This document shows positions 1 to 28,910 of a stretch of 64,000 nt of DNA, piece by piece. Within the stretch, counting starts at the first letter, position 1. Each line of letters starts with the position of its first letter. This DNA comes from Beroe forskalii. Lineage: Eukaryota; Ctenophora; Nuda; Beroida; Beroidae. The position numbers were made by a program, and so were the translations under genes. The notes beneath the pieces were generated by a model. That model was given only the letters and a program-made list of their open reading frames with translations. It made no database searches and was not told where the DNA came from. The stretch is from positions 7,232 to 71,231 of the forward strand of contig WFMF01000431.1 of NCBI GenBank assembly GCA_011033025.1, given 5' to 3'.

Positions 1-492
1 GGAATCAACTGTTAAGTCCACATCATAGTACCTAATACCTATTTCAATCATTAAGATGGGTATATAATTGCTTGCAAAGTAAATTGTCAAATTCACACAG
101 TACACAATATGGATAATCACAAATTATCGTTAATTAGATATTTTTGGCTGTCAGGCAGTCAAAGGACTGAAGGTAAAAAACCAAATAAGCCGCAATATAG
201 CAATGCGGATTGCGGCCCTTTGCTCCTTTGGTAATGTATGAATGAGGTTTACCCGCCGAGAATCAGTTATCAAATCATTAGAAGTAATTTATGTAAGTGT
301 TGTATGGAGTTCCAGGCGCAGCCATTGGGAAATATATAATTTCTAAATTTTTGAGGGGGTTGAGGTCAAATTATTGGGGGGTTTATAAACCCCTAACCCC
401 CCGTCTTCGGCACCCCTGCCTACCTACATCAAATAAAAACGATTTGGTTCCAAATTTAGGTATGTCATAGACATACTATGTCTATGATTTTG

Positions 493-851
493 CGTTTTGC
501 GACATCAATAGTTCAATAAGTCAATAGTTTTCCGTGGTCAAAAAAGCAGAATCGATGGTGAACGATCTCAAGCTCGGGTGTAGAGTGTTGAATGTAAACA
601 ATTATCTCATTTACACACAAGTTTCCCCGGGTACATGAGTACATGTCAAAATTCAATTAAGCCTATGTCTCAATCAGATTGTAACCTAAGAGTGTGCTCT
701 TAAAAGCAAGATCTGCATGGGTGATTTAAGTCAACTTAACGGAGAATTACAGTTTAGAATAAATCAGCATACTCTCAGTTTAAAGTCTGCTAAATAAGTG
801 AGTCACGTATGTTTAGGTAGTTTCGTCGTTGATTCTGCTTCAATTAGTTAC
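493..851. repeat. Dispersed repeat, inverted mate at 45128-45479
   Basis: This 359-bp stretch runs from CGTTTTGCGACATC to GATTCTGCTTCAATTAGTTA. It is present again, inverted and nearly identical, at 45128-45479. It carries words such as AGTCTGCTAA and GCATACTCTCA that recur at 1345-1640 and 44120-44400. It is probably part of a transposable element. No coding capacity is visible, and no target duplication was found. Confidence 0.8.
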
Positions 852-1344
852 TTAGTAGTTTTTAATTTAATTTTAAGTATTAGCACCTAAGTCCTAAATG
901 CTTAAATGCGCCGTTATAGATTATCATATAAGCACATAGAAAATGTACACTATGCTATTATGATATTACAATATTATTATATAAGTCACAATAGTAGGTA
1001 CGAGTAACGAGCAGCTATTGCGTCATATGTTTACATAATTACATATAAACATATAAGTATAGGTATTCTAAAGCTATTGTCTTATTTGTTTGAGTAAAAG
1101 TTAAGGATAATATATGTATAATATAGATATAAGTAGGTATAAGTTAATTAGGTACTCGATGAGTATTTCAAGATTATCTAAGTATAATAAGTAACTTACT
1201 TGAGTGTACTTAGTAGGTACTTAGTTATTCTGCCTGTTCTATCCATCTATACTTCTATAAGTCTATGGGAAGTAGGTACCTACTTGCTGCTGCTCTGCTG
1301 CAGAGTCTTGGTATGTAAATATACCTTGAAGTTTGCAATTTTGC

Positions 1345-1640
1345 AGAGTCTGCTGACTGCAACCAAAGAGTATGCTATTTAAAGCAAGTTCTGCACGGTT
1401 AGTTTGAGTGAGAGAAATTGCAGTTCGAATAATTAAGCATACTCTCAATCGAAAGTCTGCTAAATAAGTGAGTCACGTAGTTTTGACGTAGACTCTGCTT
1501 TAATTTAGCAGATTCACCTTAATCTAAAGTCTGCTTATATAACTGTGGAATCAGCGTATAATTTAATCAATCTGACGGCCCGAAAAACTGAAAAAATGAC
1601 TCAATATAATTTAGCAGACTCAAACTATATATAAGCATAT
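1345..1640. repeat. Diverged relative of the 493-851 repeat
   Basis: The segment repeats the words AGAGTATGCTATT, AAAGTCTGCTAAATAAGTG and AGTCACGTAG, in the same order as 690-815, but with many differences. TCTGCT or AGCAGA occurs about eight times. It looks like an old partial copy of the same element. Confidence 0.6.
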
Positions 1641-2386
1641 TTAATGTGTCCAGTAGCAGACGCAACCTCTGGCAGGGGCCTTAATATGTGTTGTGTTGTA
1701 AGTTTAAACACTATTTTCTTTTACTATAATCATTATCTATTATTTGTGAATACTTAGTAGTTAAAGGTCTGCTTACCGCAAATGTTGACTAACTATCATA
1801 TATTTACACTTTACCTTGAAATATTAGCCTTTTAATCTCATTCCAATAAGACACCTGGATTAATTTTTCACGTATTATAATCATGTTAAAGGCCAACTGA
1901 TCATTACAAAAATTTTTGAGATAATTATGCTAAACCACGCCCGACACTATATTAATAACATGTATCAATGTCCGGGCATTATATATTGTAGACAGCGCTC
2001 AGTATAGGAAGCTGAAATATCACTGCTTACGTATGATGTGGGAATCGATGGGATATCAATACAAACTACTGTAAAAGGGCCGCATTCCAGAGCCTGTAGC
2101 TGGTGCATGTTAAGACGTAATTAATTTCTGATGACGCGATGCGGTAATTCAATCCTTTATCCAAACAAATTTTCGGATCAATAAACATAAATATTACGAT
2201 TTCTAATTACTATCATTTTTCAGTACTTAAGCCAACATTTAATAGCTAAATTATTTTTACCTGTAATTTCAGGCTATAAACTCCCACCTGCTACGTCACA
2301 ACATGTTCTTAAATGTGTCATTTTCAGCAATTCTGTCCAGATATGCAAACTAAAAATATGCGGAATCTTAATGGTTCATATGAACG
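1641..2386. other. Intergenic, upstream of the ZP gene
   Basis: AT-rich sequence with no convincing exon. The 5' exons of the ZP gene, including any signal peptide, should lie here or left of the window, but I could not identify one. A good 3' splice site (TTTCCCAG) ends at 2454. Confidence 0.5.
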
Positions 2387-3883
2387 ATGTTATTCCAAGC
2401 ATTTGTAGAAAAACTTGAAATGATCAGTTGGCCTTTAATAATAACATTTCCCAGGAACTACTACTCTGATTCTAGAAGTCTGTCTATCGGAACATGGATA
2501 AAGTCCGAACAACATCAGGACAGTGTCGTGCAGTACATCTTGGAGCTTGAGCAACTCTACCAGGTTGTTCTTGTCAATGGAACCCTGGGTTACAACCAAT
2601 GGAATAGGGAAAGTGGGAACGCAACAAGCTATGTCTGTTTTGGGGACTATGATGTCACAGATTGGACACTCCTTCTTATACAGATATCTTATCAGAGATA
2701 TTCATACGATCCTAAGAACATGTCACTGTCTGTTAGACCTCTTGATAGGACAACCCCGTTCCAGACCCTTGAGTGCAAGGATGCTGACTTCAAGACCGAA
2801 ATATCCCCACATAGAGTCGGAGAGATTTGGCTTGGTAGCGGCTATGTTGGTCAAATGACGCCTGTTTTTGTAGACTTTTTCGAATATTCACATGAATGTC
2901 AAGAAACCAAGGCGTGTTTAGTTACCAATGACATTACTAACTGCAGGAGAAGTTTAAACAGAGACAGAAGCACCTACCTCCAAAAGATACAATTCAATTT
3001 AGACCCTGCTTCGTCCATAAGAAGGGAAATAGACACAGAGATACGAGTACTGTTCAACAGCGCCTTTACATGCAAGGATGGGAAAGTGGACATATCACTG
3101 CATGCCTCCCAGTTCAACATCACAACTCCCACATACATAGGAAAACATAGATACTATAGTGATGATAGTGGATATCACAGCTATATGTACAGGAAGGTGT
3201 ACAGTTATCCAGCAAATGTGACTTTGGGGGCAGGAGAGTCTGCATGTAATCTCACATGGGACATCGGAGCAGGAAAATTATTCCTGGAGGACCCAATGCC
3301 TCTGACCTCGTGTGGATTCACTGCTACAAAGATGAACAAATCCTCCACTCTCTACTCCAACACCGTCTACATACACCAAGTAGAGAGCAGGACCCAGCTA
3401 ATGGATGTGGAGTGCTGGTACACGCCACCCACACAGCTAGTTGAGGAGATCTCGCTAGCAGCATACGCCGTCCAGCACCTCCAACTTTCTGCCTCTCACA
3501 CCATCACTCCCTGGAACATGTCCCTACAGCTGTACAATGATAGGAACTTCACTCAGAGATTGCAGAACCCTGTCATCTTGCTTAAGGAGCAGGAGGTATT
3601 CGTGGAGGGGAATGTGACATACAGTGACGTGATCAGTGTCGCTTTGGTAATGGATTCCTGCAAAACACGTGTTTCTCTCAACCATCACATGACTTTGGAG
3701 AAGGTCCTGATAGAAGGAGCACTCCCAGTGGCCCCAGATGTGAGGTTTCTCAACTCTACCTCAACCTCTAGCAAAAGATTTGTTTTCAAGTCTACAGTCT
3801 TCGAGGAGTTCCCCAATGCTATGGTCTACCTCAGCTGTGTGATGACGGCTAAAGAGATCTATGTAGAAGATACTATGGCCTGA
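2387..3883 (+). CDS. ZP-domain extracellular protein with LamG-like N-terminal region
   Basis: The open frame is 498 codons. The ATG at 2387 is probably not the true start: a 3' splice site, TTTCCCAG, ends at 2454, so the exon most likely begins at 2455 and upstream exons are missing. Residues about 25-170 look like a concanavalin/LamG-type jelly roll (patterns GTWIKSE, WTLLLIQ, GEIWLGSGYVG). Residues about 225-490 match the ZP domain. The ZP-N half has CKDGKVDISL, then SACNLTWD, LTSCGFTATK, SNTVYIHQVE and ECWYTPP. The ZP-C half starts at MSLQLYND, continues through VALVMDSC and ends at FVFKSTVFEEF and VYLSC. About ten NxS/T sites fit a secreted glycoprotein. ZP domains polymerise extracellular filaments. 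The frame stops soon after the ZP-C core; the usual final cysteines, cleavage site and transmembrane anchor are absent, so a further exon or a truncation is possible. Codon use and length make this a real gene. Confidence 0.78.
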   Translation: MLFQAFVEKLEMISWPLIITFPRNYYSDSRSLSIGTWIKSEQHQDSVVQYILELEQLYQVVLVNGTLGYNQWNRESGNATSYVCFGDYDVTDWTLLLIQISYQRYSYDPKNMSLSVRPLDRTTPFQTLECKDADFKTEISPHRVGEIWLGSGYVGQMTPVFVDFFEYSHECQETKACLVTNDITNCRRSLNRDRSTYLQKIQFNLDPASSIRREIDTEIRVLFNSAFTCKDGKVDISLHASQFNITTPTYIGKHRYYSDDSGYHSYMYRKVYSYPANVTLGAGESACNLTWDIGAGKLFLEDPMPLTSCGFTATKMNKSSTLYSNTVYIHQVESRTQLMDVECWYTPPTQLVEEISLAAYAVQHLQLSASHTITPWNMSLQLYNDRNFTQRLQNPVILLKEQEVFVEGNVTYSDVISVALVMDSCKTRVSLNHHMTLEKVLIEGALPVAPDVRFLNSTSTSSKRFVFKSTVFEEFPNAMVYLSCVMTAKEIYVEDTMA

Positions 3884-5041
3884 TTAAACATGTGTGATTG
3901 TAAATTATATGAAGATCACATAACATTGACCAAGACTTTATGATAAAGCAATTTAAGCAGGTAAAAATGTGATAAAAAATGGACAAATTTATCATCAATA
4001 TACTTTCAAATGAATTAATTCTTTAACCTTACTGTAAAACTAATTATTTTTCTTTAATGCATGACTTGTTAATGCTTTTAATACCTAGTTTATAGATACT
4101 AAGAGCTTCTTCATATGGGTCCTATCAGGCATTTAGTGTCTATGTATTGCATAGATAAAAATTTCTACAAGGTTCCATAAGGTAATCTATACCTAACAAA
4201 GAGACTAAGTTCTGGTTATCACTGGAACAATCAAAATATTTATCAACTCACCAGTGAGGCATGGAGACTGTTCCAATGTGGTGTGATGGAAAGGGACCAT
4301 ATCCATTATGGCTGTTGTGCATCTCTTCTTCTAAAGAGGTGTAGTGAGAGACATCTGCAACATCCTGCTGAAAATGAAGGTTATATCCTAATGAATACAG
4401 TCGTAGAACTGATCTAGTTGTTGTATCAGAATTAAATTGAGTTGGAGACAATAATTGACTACTCTTTCATAAGATGTTTGTATATCCACAACAATACATT
4501 CAATCAGTATAAGACCAAATTTTTTACAGACAAAAATCAATATCAAAATATGAGAATCAATATCCTTCTGGATCAGCCAGTCAATATAATAATGCAATTA
4601 ATTTTCAACTCAAGTTGGTATTAAGACTTCAGGAAGGACTCCTAGAACATTATCTCTCATTAGTGCTATTCAGATTAAATCTAAATTTTGTGAATAAGCA
4701 TGATAGTTGCAGACACCAACCACTAAGAATATTTAGCCACACATATGGTCGTACACACATGGGTAAGGCAGTATCCAAGTTGCCCCACACACTTAGTGGA
4801 ATTCCACTATCGAGTTAGTGGAATTGCACTATCGAGTTAGTGGAATTCCACTGCACTATCGACTTAGTAGACTGCCATTTACTGATTTTAAAACAACAAA
4901 AGAAACTTAATTTTCAAATAGTTATGTTCTGTGTGCACACAAAAATAAAATAAACATGGTTGTCCACTGTTGACAGAGCTAAACAATAATTTCTAATATC
5001 ACTGCATAATATCACCAAAAATTCATCACATACATATAAAT
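3884..5041. other. Intergenic, AT-rich
   Basis: No gene recognised. It contains a small tandem repeat at about 4794-4865: a 25-bp unit with TAGTGGAATTCCACTATCGA, three to four copies, itself partly palindromic (GTGGAATTCCAC). Confidence 0.55.
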
Positions 5042-5310
5042 TTCCCCTAACCAGGGGTGTCAATACATTGAGCTGTGCGCGCGAAACCAGGGCACTGGTT
5101 AGGGTTCCCCTTCCTAAGCCCGCATAGTTGCCCTAACCAGGGCCCTGGTTACGGTGAACCCGCATAGGTATGTGTACGCGCGCCGCGCGCAACCCACAGT
5201 CCACACAGGGCCAGGGATATACGTGTTTAGCAAGGGTTCCCCTAACCAGGGGCGTTGCTTACCGCGCCGCGCGCACTCGGTGCGCGTAACTAGGGTCCAG
5301 GCTAGGGCAA
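5042..5310. mobile_element. Two family-B elements side by side, split by an A element that itself carries a B
   Basis: The outer B copies are 5042-5104 (starts TTCCCCTAACCAGG) and 5237-5310 (ends GGCTAGGGCAA). A family-A element at 5111-5233 sits between them, flanked by the 9-bp duplication GGGTTCCCC (5102-5110 and 5234-5242). Inside that A element, a 31-bp B element (5128-5158) is flanked by the 9-bp duplication CCCGCATAG (5119-5127 and 5159-5167). Family B has inverted ends TTSCCCTAACCAG; family A has inverted ends TTSCTAARCMCG. Both end TT...AA. No coding capacity, so non-autonomous. Confidence 0.85.
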
Positions 5311-5378
5311 GTTAATCACTTGATCCAATATGTTGATTTTGAGTACCATGTCAAGGTACATAATCAAATGATTTAAAG

Positions 5379-5438
5379 TTCCCCTAACCAGGGGTGCCGC
5401 GCACTCCGTGCGCGAAACCAGGGCGCTGGTTAGGGCAA
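5379..5438. mobile_element. Family-B GC-rich mini-element, 60 bp
   Basis: Starts TTCCCCTAACCAGGGG and ends CTGGTTAGGGCAA, with a GC-rich hairpin core (GCGCACTCCGTGCGC). It is flanked by GATTTAAAG (5370-5378) and GATTTATAG (5439-5447), a 9-bp target duplication with one mismatch. Confidence 0.85.
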
Positions 5439-5526
5439 GATTTATAGTTATAAAGTTTATAGTTATAGTTATATAGTTTAGTGTTTTGAATCCAATGTCT
5501 TATCTATAGAGGTGTATAGGTATACT

Positions 5527-5680
5527 TTGCCAAAGACGTATATCCATATGTGGCTCGCGCGGCGCGCTTAACTTCCCCAGGGAAGTGCGCGGCGCGTACA
5601 CACACCTATGCGGGCGTAGGAAAGGTATACTTCCCCTAACCGCGCATAAAACTAGGGATCTGGTATTCTGGTTAGAGCAA
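5527..5680. mobile_element. Family-A and family-B elements sharing one target duplication
   Basis: The A element 5527-5622 (minus orientation, TTGCCAAAGACGTATATCC to GGGCGTAGGAA) is directly followed by a B element at 5632-5680. AGGTATACT occurs three times: 5518-5526, 5623-5631 and 5681-5689, that is, before A, between A and B, and after B. Each element is therefore bounded by perfect 9-bp repeats, and one site received both. Confidence 0.87.
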
Positions 5681-5740
5681 AGGTATACTGCAAACATAAC
5701 AAAATACTGCATATCGATTTTCTAATTCATGGATTGACAT

Positions 5741-5810
5741 TTGCTAAACACGTATAATATCCCTGTGTGGCTAGCGCGTACACACACCTATGCGGGCTTA
5801 GCTTTAGGAA
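5741..5810 (-). mobile_element. Family-A GC-rich mini-element, 70 bp
   Basis: In plus orientation it reads TTGCTAAACACGTATAATATC to GGGCTTAGCTTTAGGAA. It is flanked by perfect 9-bp duplications GATTGACAT (5732-5740 and 5811-5819). The internal GC hairpin is largely deleted compared with the 8816 copy. Confidence 0.9.
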
Positions 5811-5819
5811 GATTGACAT

Positions 5820-8726
5820 GAGAGGCAGAAGAAACTAAACTGTGAATCATCAGCGGTTACCCTACAGTTGCATTGGCAAACTTATTCACTCACGATTTAA
5901 ATATTTTATTGAATAAAACAATGTTTTCTTTCTATTGTTCAGTATGTTGTTTCTTTGTCGCATGCCATATTTTCGAGAAGTCTATCAGTACCTAATCTTT
6001 GGTAAATTCAAATTTGGAACCTTCGATTGTATTTTCCATTGCACTGATTAACTTTAAGGTGGTTACTTGGTAAATGTTAAAAAAATATGTTTATTTTTCT
6101 CTGAGAGTAAATGACTTTCGAAAATCAGGCGCATGCATAAAACAGTGGTCGATCGTATGGAATTGGTCAATTGATTAACTTCATTTGATTGACTGATGTG
6201 TTTCAAATAGAAAATCTTTAAGCTAGTGGGGAAACAACTAAATATTGCTCATCTAAACTCGATTCAAGTCATTGGGGACCAAAACACATATTAGTTCATA
6301 AGTTACGATCCACCCTTTTTAACCCTAAAGTTTGGGGCCCAAAAATTCATCAATTCAAATTTTTTTTTAAAAAAAGGCATTTTATTTAATGTCTGAATAC
6401 TCCAAGCTTTCTGCTTTTTGAAATATAATAGAACAATATTTATCTTTGGAAAAAGTCATCTTTGTAAACAAGCCCAAAAAATTTCCCAAAGTCTTTTTTT
6501 AGTCTTTTAAGGATCCAATGGGAAACCTTTAAGACTAGGGAGACCAAACAACTTAAAAACACCAAAAAAGATATGGTGTAATGGAAAACTGGACAGATTT
6601 TTGTGGGGGTTTAATGATTTGCCGGCCCCCCCCCAAACTAATGGGTTGTTGTGTCATTAGTTCATTTAGGGAATTTAAATTCATTTATCTTTTTCCGGTA
6701 GAAAAAGATTTGGGCAAAAGATCAAAAAAATCGTCAACTGCACAAGGAAGACATTTGAAGGCAACCGAACAATATTTGAAATTGTAATTTTTTTTTATCT
6801 TCATTATTATAGTTTTTCAAAAAACTATCTAGTTATTTATTTATATTTATCTATTATATCTGAAATATCAGAAAATTTTTAAACAAAAGGCAAATGCTGG
6901 GTTGGCCCATTTTCCAATTTTTTTTTGTTTTTTTTTAGCTCAAATTTAATGAAATTTTACTTTTTTTTTTGATTTTTATGGAACTGAAAAAGGTTTTTTA
7001 AATACTTAAAACAAATGGGGGTGTAGCATCTCCAAGTCTTATATTCCAATCCTTAAAAGCAAAGTTTTAATCACCCAAAATATTAAGAAAAATTTTTGGA
7101 TACTTTGGATGTGCGGGCGCACATTTTAAATTTGAGCTTGCCAAGTAAATATCAAGAAAGCGAAGGCGAAGTGGTGCATATTGGTGCTGTTGCTATGGGG
7201 ACAATTTTGTGCACGTGCAGATTGCAATCAGTTCTATGCGAGAGCTTTCTAATACGCTACTACTGTTTAATGCTGTGCTGTAGCTTTTTGAGATTTTTAC
7301 GCGTTCCTTCAAATTTAAGATCTCGAGGTGGGAATGGGTATAACTTGAATAACGGAGGATATTGCAGTTGGATTGCTTTCAGTGTGGCAGAGGTTGGTCG
7401 ATAATCAAAGTTTAGTTGGTGAAAACAGTAGTAACTGCAATTGTAAAATTAACCGTTAAGGTTACAAGGTGTGTACAATTCAATCGAGCCGAATGTAGGT
7501 GAAGCAGATTACGAGGACAGTTCCTGGCCTGTGAAAAAAACAAAATTATCCAATGTCAGTGTCAGTATGATGGAGTATGATAATCAGTTGTCAAAATTAA
7601 CATCATCTTACAATCAAAACGGAACGCTGGAACAAAACTCACATGGTTTAGCACGTCTAAGAATAACCAACGAATTCGATCTATTTTCCACTCTGCTCCT
7701 TCATAAAAATTTTTTTGAAAATTTTATTTTTGCGCATAACTTTTGACCAAATTGGAAGCTTTTGATGCGGTAAAAAGTATCCAATCAATTCGAATGGCAG
7801 TGTTTAAAAACTTTAACGAGGTGCTGCGTAGCAGCATGAGTGAATAGTTTGCAGGCCCAACGGGCCTGCTAGTAAACAATAATAAGTTATTCAATGTGAT
7901 GAAATTAATTTTAACTTCCACAATGATAAAATATCAAAATTGATAAAAACACTGAAAAAGCCAGTAAAAATAGTCAGTCAAATAAACATGGTCAATTAAT
8001 ACAAATTATGCAATGTGATTTATCAAGTATAAATATTGATACCTTTCTTCTTGGCTACAAAAGGATTACTTAAGAATTCATTGAACTTTAGTTTGTTTCT
8101 TAAATAGTTATCGCCTTCAATTTTCTCAAGCACAACTGATGATATATACCAGAAATTACAAGGAGAGTGCATTTCAGTATTGTTCTTATAAAATAAAATA
8201 AAATAAATGGTTTTGATAAGCACATCAACACTGTTTTCATAAAAACTATCTTCAAACTTCCACTTTTAACTGGATCTTCCAGCCACTATTTAGATATTGA
8301 ATATTAAAATTATATCTAGATAACGAAACCTGCAATAATAAAAAGGAGTGTTAACCAGAGCATTAATTATCAACTTAAAATATGCTAATTAAAAACTGGG
8401 AAACATGAATTTCGAATGCTTCAAATAATTTAAATAAATTAAAAAAGTACATTGAATATAATAACTTAGATTTAATTACATTCAAGTAATTAGTCAGCTG
8501 AGGCTGATTACAAATTAGCTTCCCATATATAAAGAGATAGATCATAAAAATGACGAAATGTAATATTGTCTTGACACTGGCAGTCAAACTTTCAGTGTAA
8601 ATCAGTTTTAATTTCAAGTCAATTTTTGCAATAAGGGATCATTCACATATTGAATGATCCCTATGGGTGTTTACCTCAATGTATGTGTGTAGAATGCCCA
8701 ATCACAGGGGTAAAAATATTTTACTC
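5820..8726. other. Intergenic, no gene recognised
   Basis: AT-rich sequence with homopolymer runs (6780-7010) and scattered short open frames. None has a recognisable domain or codon bias. A small hairpin (GTGCTGCGTAGCAGC) lies near 7820 and AGGCCCAACGGGCCT near 7855. Confidence 0.5.
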
Positions 8727-8993
8727 CTGTGTGTGTCCCAAAAGGATAAGTTATTTTTATTTTCGAAAAAGAAAAAATAACTTATCCTTCTGGTACACAT
8801 GTGAGTCCCAAAAGGTTCCTAAGCCCGCATAGGTGTGTGTACGCGCCGCGCGCTTCCCTACGGGAAGCGCGCCGCGCAACGCAGACAGGGATATACGTGT
8901 TTAGCAACCCAAAAGGATAAGTTATTTTTTATTTTTTAGAAGAAAAAATAACTTATCCCTCTGGTACACGAGTGTCCCAAAAAGATAAGTTAT
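8727..8993. repeat. Hairpin repeat family, AAGGATAAGTTATTTTT
   Basis: The block CCCAAAAGGATAAGTTATT followed by the inverted AAAATAACTTATCC and then CTGGTACAC occurs at 8727-8800 and 8908-8975, and starts again at 8976. The family-A element at 8816-8907 is inserted in the CCCAAAAGG word of this repeat, so the uninterrupted neighbour acts as an empty-site reference. Confidence 0.75.
8816..8907 (+). mobile_element. Family-A GC-rich mini-element, 92 bp (best copy)
   Basis: Starts TTCCTAAGCCCGCATAGG and ends GGATATACGTGTTTAGCAA. The core is a strong hairpin, CGCCGCGCGCTTCCC against GGGAAGCGCGCCGCG. Flanked by perfect 9-bp duplications CCCAAAAGG (8807-8815 and 8908-8916). Confidence 0.92.
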
Positions 8994-8995
8994 TT

Positions 8996-9387
8996 TTCCT
9001 GAGCCCGCATGGGTGTGTGTACGCGCCTTGCCCTAACCAGGACCCTGGTTACGCGCACGGAGTGCGCGGCGCGGCAAGCGCTAAAATCGTTTCGCGACGC
9101 CCCTGGTTAGGGGAAGTACGCGCCGCGCTTACCACATGTTACGTGTCCCTGTTTGTTCGCGCTTGCGTGCGCAAAATAAGGCTCCGTAACATGGAGTAAC
9201 GCCGCGCGCTTCCCTGAGGAATTGCGCCGCGCGACGATAACAGGGGTATACGTGTTTAGCTCGGCGGACGCGCGCGCTTCGCGCGCGCGCCCACCGAAGG
9301 CGAAGGGGTCAGACAACGTCTGACAATGTTTAGCAACACCCCTGGTTAGGGGGAGCGCGCGCGGAACAGGGCGCTGGTTAGGGCAAG
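8996..9387 (+). mobile_element. Composite: A element carrying nested B, C and D insertions
   Basis: The A element starts at 8996 (TTCCTGAGCCCGCATGGG) and its end, GTTTAGCAA, is reached only at 9336. Three insertions lie inside. B at 9028-9115 has perfect 9-bp duplications GTACGCGCC (9019-9027, 9116-9124). C at 9130-9199 has inverted ends around CATGTTACG and duplications CGCCGCGCT/CGCCGCGCG. D at 9261-9325 (TCGGCGGACGCGCG to GTCTGACA) has duplications GTGTTTAGC/ATGTTTAGC. A B-like remnant follows at 9337-9387. No target duplication was found for the outer A copy. Confidence 0.82.
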
Positions 9388-9904
9388 CATATATGTAGTT
9401 AAACATGGCGTCACCGAGTCGGACAAAAATGTTGAAAATTGAAATCATGAATTGTAATCAAAGGCGACTGCAAAATCTGATCGGATCACACATTCATAAT
9501 CTTATAATTTTTCAATAATATATGAATTTCAATTTCACCAAAATACGGAGGGTCAGTGCACATGTCAATTGAGTAAATGCCAAACAATAAAATGAGAATT
9601 GAAATTAATGCTGCAGCTGTCCTATTGCAGCATTCTGTCGTTAGTTTAAAACATGAACATATATAATTGATTGATATGAAATTCGAGACAATTTTAAGAT
9701 ACTGGTTTAATAAATGAATTCAATATTAAAGAACACTGAACATCGTTCATTCCATTAGTTTTAAATCAATTTTGAGTTAAAAAAAAAAAATTGATTTTTT
9801 AAATGATATTGTTAATAGCAATTATAATATTGATCGCACCAGTTAGCTCATCAACACATAAGATGATATGACTATTGTCTTGCACCGAATTCAGCATCGT
9901 GTTT
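9388..9904. other. Intergenic, downstream of PRPS
   Basis: AT-rich. Nothing recognised apart from what may be the 3' untranslated region of the distal PRPS last exon. Confidence 0.5.
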
Positions 9905-27317
<17,413 letters not shown>

Positions 27318-27403
27318 ACTGAACCTCAGTTGACAACAATTCAAAGAACTATATATGAATCATTCAAAAACATGATTTAGGAAATGGTTTTGACTTTTAC
27401 AAA

Positions 27404-28100
27404 ATGAGCAGTCTTATTGAATATGGTTGCAAAGTCAATACAGAAATGGCTATTGGATTTCTTACAGAGACCATAGCAAATGCTGATGACCAACAAGTTT
27501 ATAAATCTTTTGTCCCTTGTGATCAGGCAGAAACACTTAACACCTGGCTAGTTAATTGTTTCAAGACAATTCAAAATTGGATGGTTGAATTTTGCTTGCA
27601 ACTTAACCCTGGAAAGCCCCAGGTTATGGTGATTGGAACTCCCAATATACCTAATCAGGTAGACATTGGAGGGATAATTGGAGTTAGTAAGACCTAAGAA
27701 GCCTTTTTCAAAATACGGAAATCACATTAAAATGAATGAACAAAAGAATTTTGCCAACTGGGCAATACAATTCAGTGGATATCATTTCAAAACACTTAAA
27801 CATTTGATTATGTACCTTGACATAATCTTATCTGAATGAATCAACTGTCATTTCAGGCCATGGCAACGACTAAGGCTATTTCTTAAATAACCAATAATAA
27901 GAACATTACTAATATTATGGTAATGGTACTTTACCATCAAGGTACTTTACTGCTTTGAAAACTCACTTATTCAAACAAGCTTTTAATATTATTTAAAATT
28001 ATCTGTTAATTTATTTTCTGTATATATTGCTTTGATTATTCTGACAGTGCGCATGGTGAAATTTATTTAATTTTGAGCTTGAAAGTTAAAGTTAAGCTTA
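27404..28100 (+). pseudogene. LINE (CR1/Jockey-like) reverse transcriptase fragment
   Basis: The frame 27404-27697 contains the palm region of a non-LTR reverse transcriptase: NADDQQVYKSF (family motif YADD, here with N for Y), then CFKTIQNWMVEFCLQLNPGK and VMVIGT. A detached tail, ALKTHLFKQAF, follows near 27965 in a broken frame. The catalytic-box change and the breaks mark it as dead. It sits just upstream of the PRPS start, transcribed away from it. Confidence 0.85.
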
Positions 28101-28910
28101 AATTGTATTCATCTTGAATTATTCATTATCAGTTTTTAAATTATGTTGGTGCACTGTCATTGCACTCCTTGATAGTATTGTTTTCGTGGCACAACTGTGC
28201 AATTAATTAAGTTGATGTGCCACTATAATTAATAAGTTTAAATTATTATTATTATCAAGGTACTTTACCATCAAGGTGCTTTACCATCAAGGTCTTATCT
28301 ATAAAGGTGTCTGGGTATATCACAAACATAACTATGTACTGCAAACCGATTTTATATTTCAAGGATTGAAACAGGAGGGGGAAACAGGAGGTGGAAGAAT
28401 TAAAGAGTGTAATATCTTGACAACTAAAAAGAGGTATAATAAGATTGGTAACATTTTTATTTTTTGAAAAATCTCCGAAGAGAATGAAATAGTATAAATA
28501 TATTCTGAGAAAGCACTAGAGGTGCATCACCAATAGTGTATCACAATTTCACAAAGCATCATAAATATAATTTAAGTTTAAAAAGTAAAATAACAATATA
28601 TTGTCCTGAACATTACAAATTGACCAAGTGTTAAAAAAACAATCCCTGACATTAAAAATGCCCCAAAAAGGAAAGAAAAGGCCAAAAACGGTCAGATTCA
28701 CATGAAAATATGAACAAGAAAAATGTTACCATTGGTGAATCATGCAGAAAAATAGCTGTGTCTACAGCCCACTGTATGAAAAGAAAAAACAATATGTATG
28801 AACTTTCGTTAAAAGAACAGCTGGCACCATTAAACTTGAAAGTTCAAAAGATATTCATAGTTCCATAATGACCAATGATTCTTGTTGGCTGACACTAGAT
28901 CCAAGTTCAG
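28101..28910. other. Intergenic, AT-rich
   Basis: Only a small repeat AAGGTACTTTACCATC / AAGGTGCTTTACCATC around 28256-28292 is visible, echoing 27920-27955. No gene recognised. Confidence 0.5.

Noticed and set aside
9107-9448. 113-codon minus frame and neighbours in GC-rich DNA
   Set aside because: Lies wholly over the composite of mini-elements; GC-rich hairpins have few stops in any frame.
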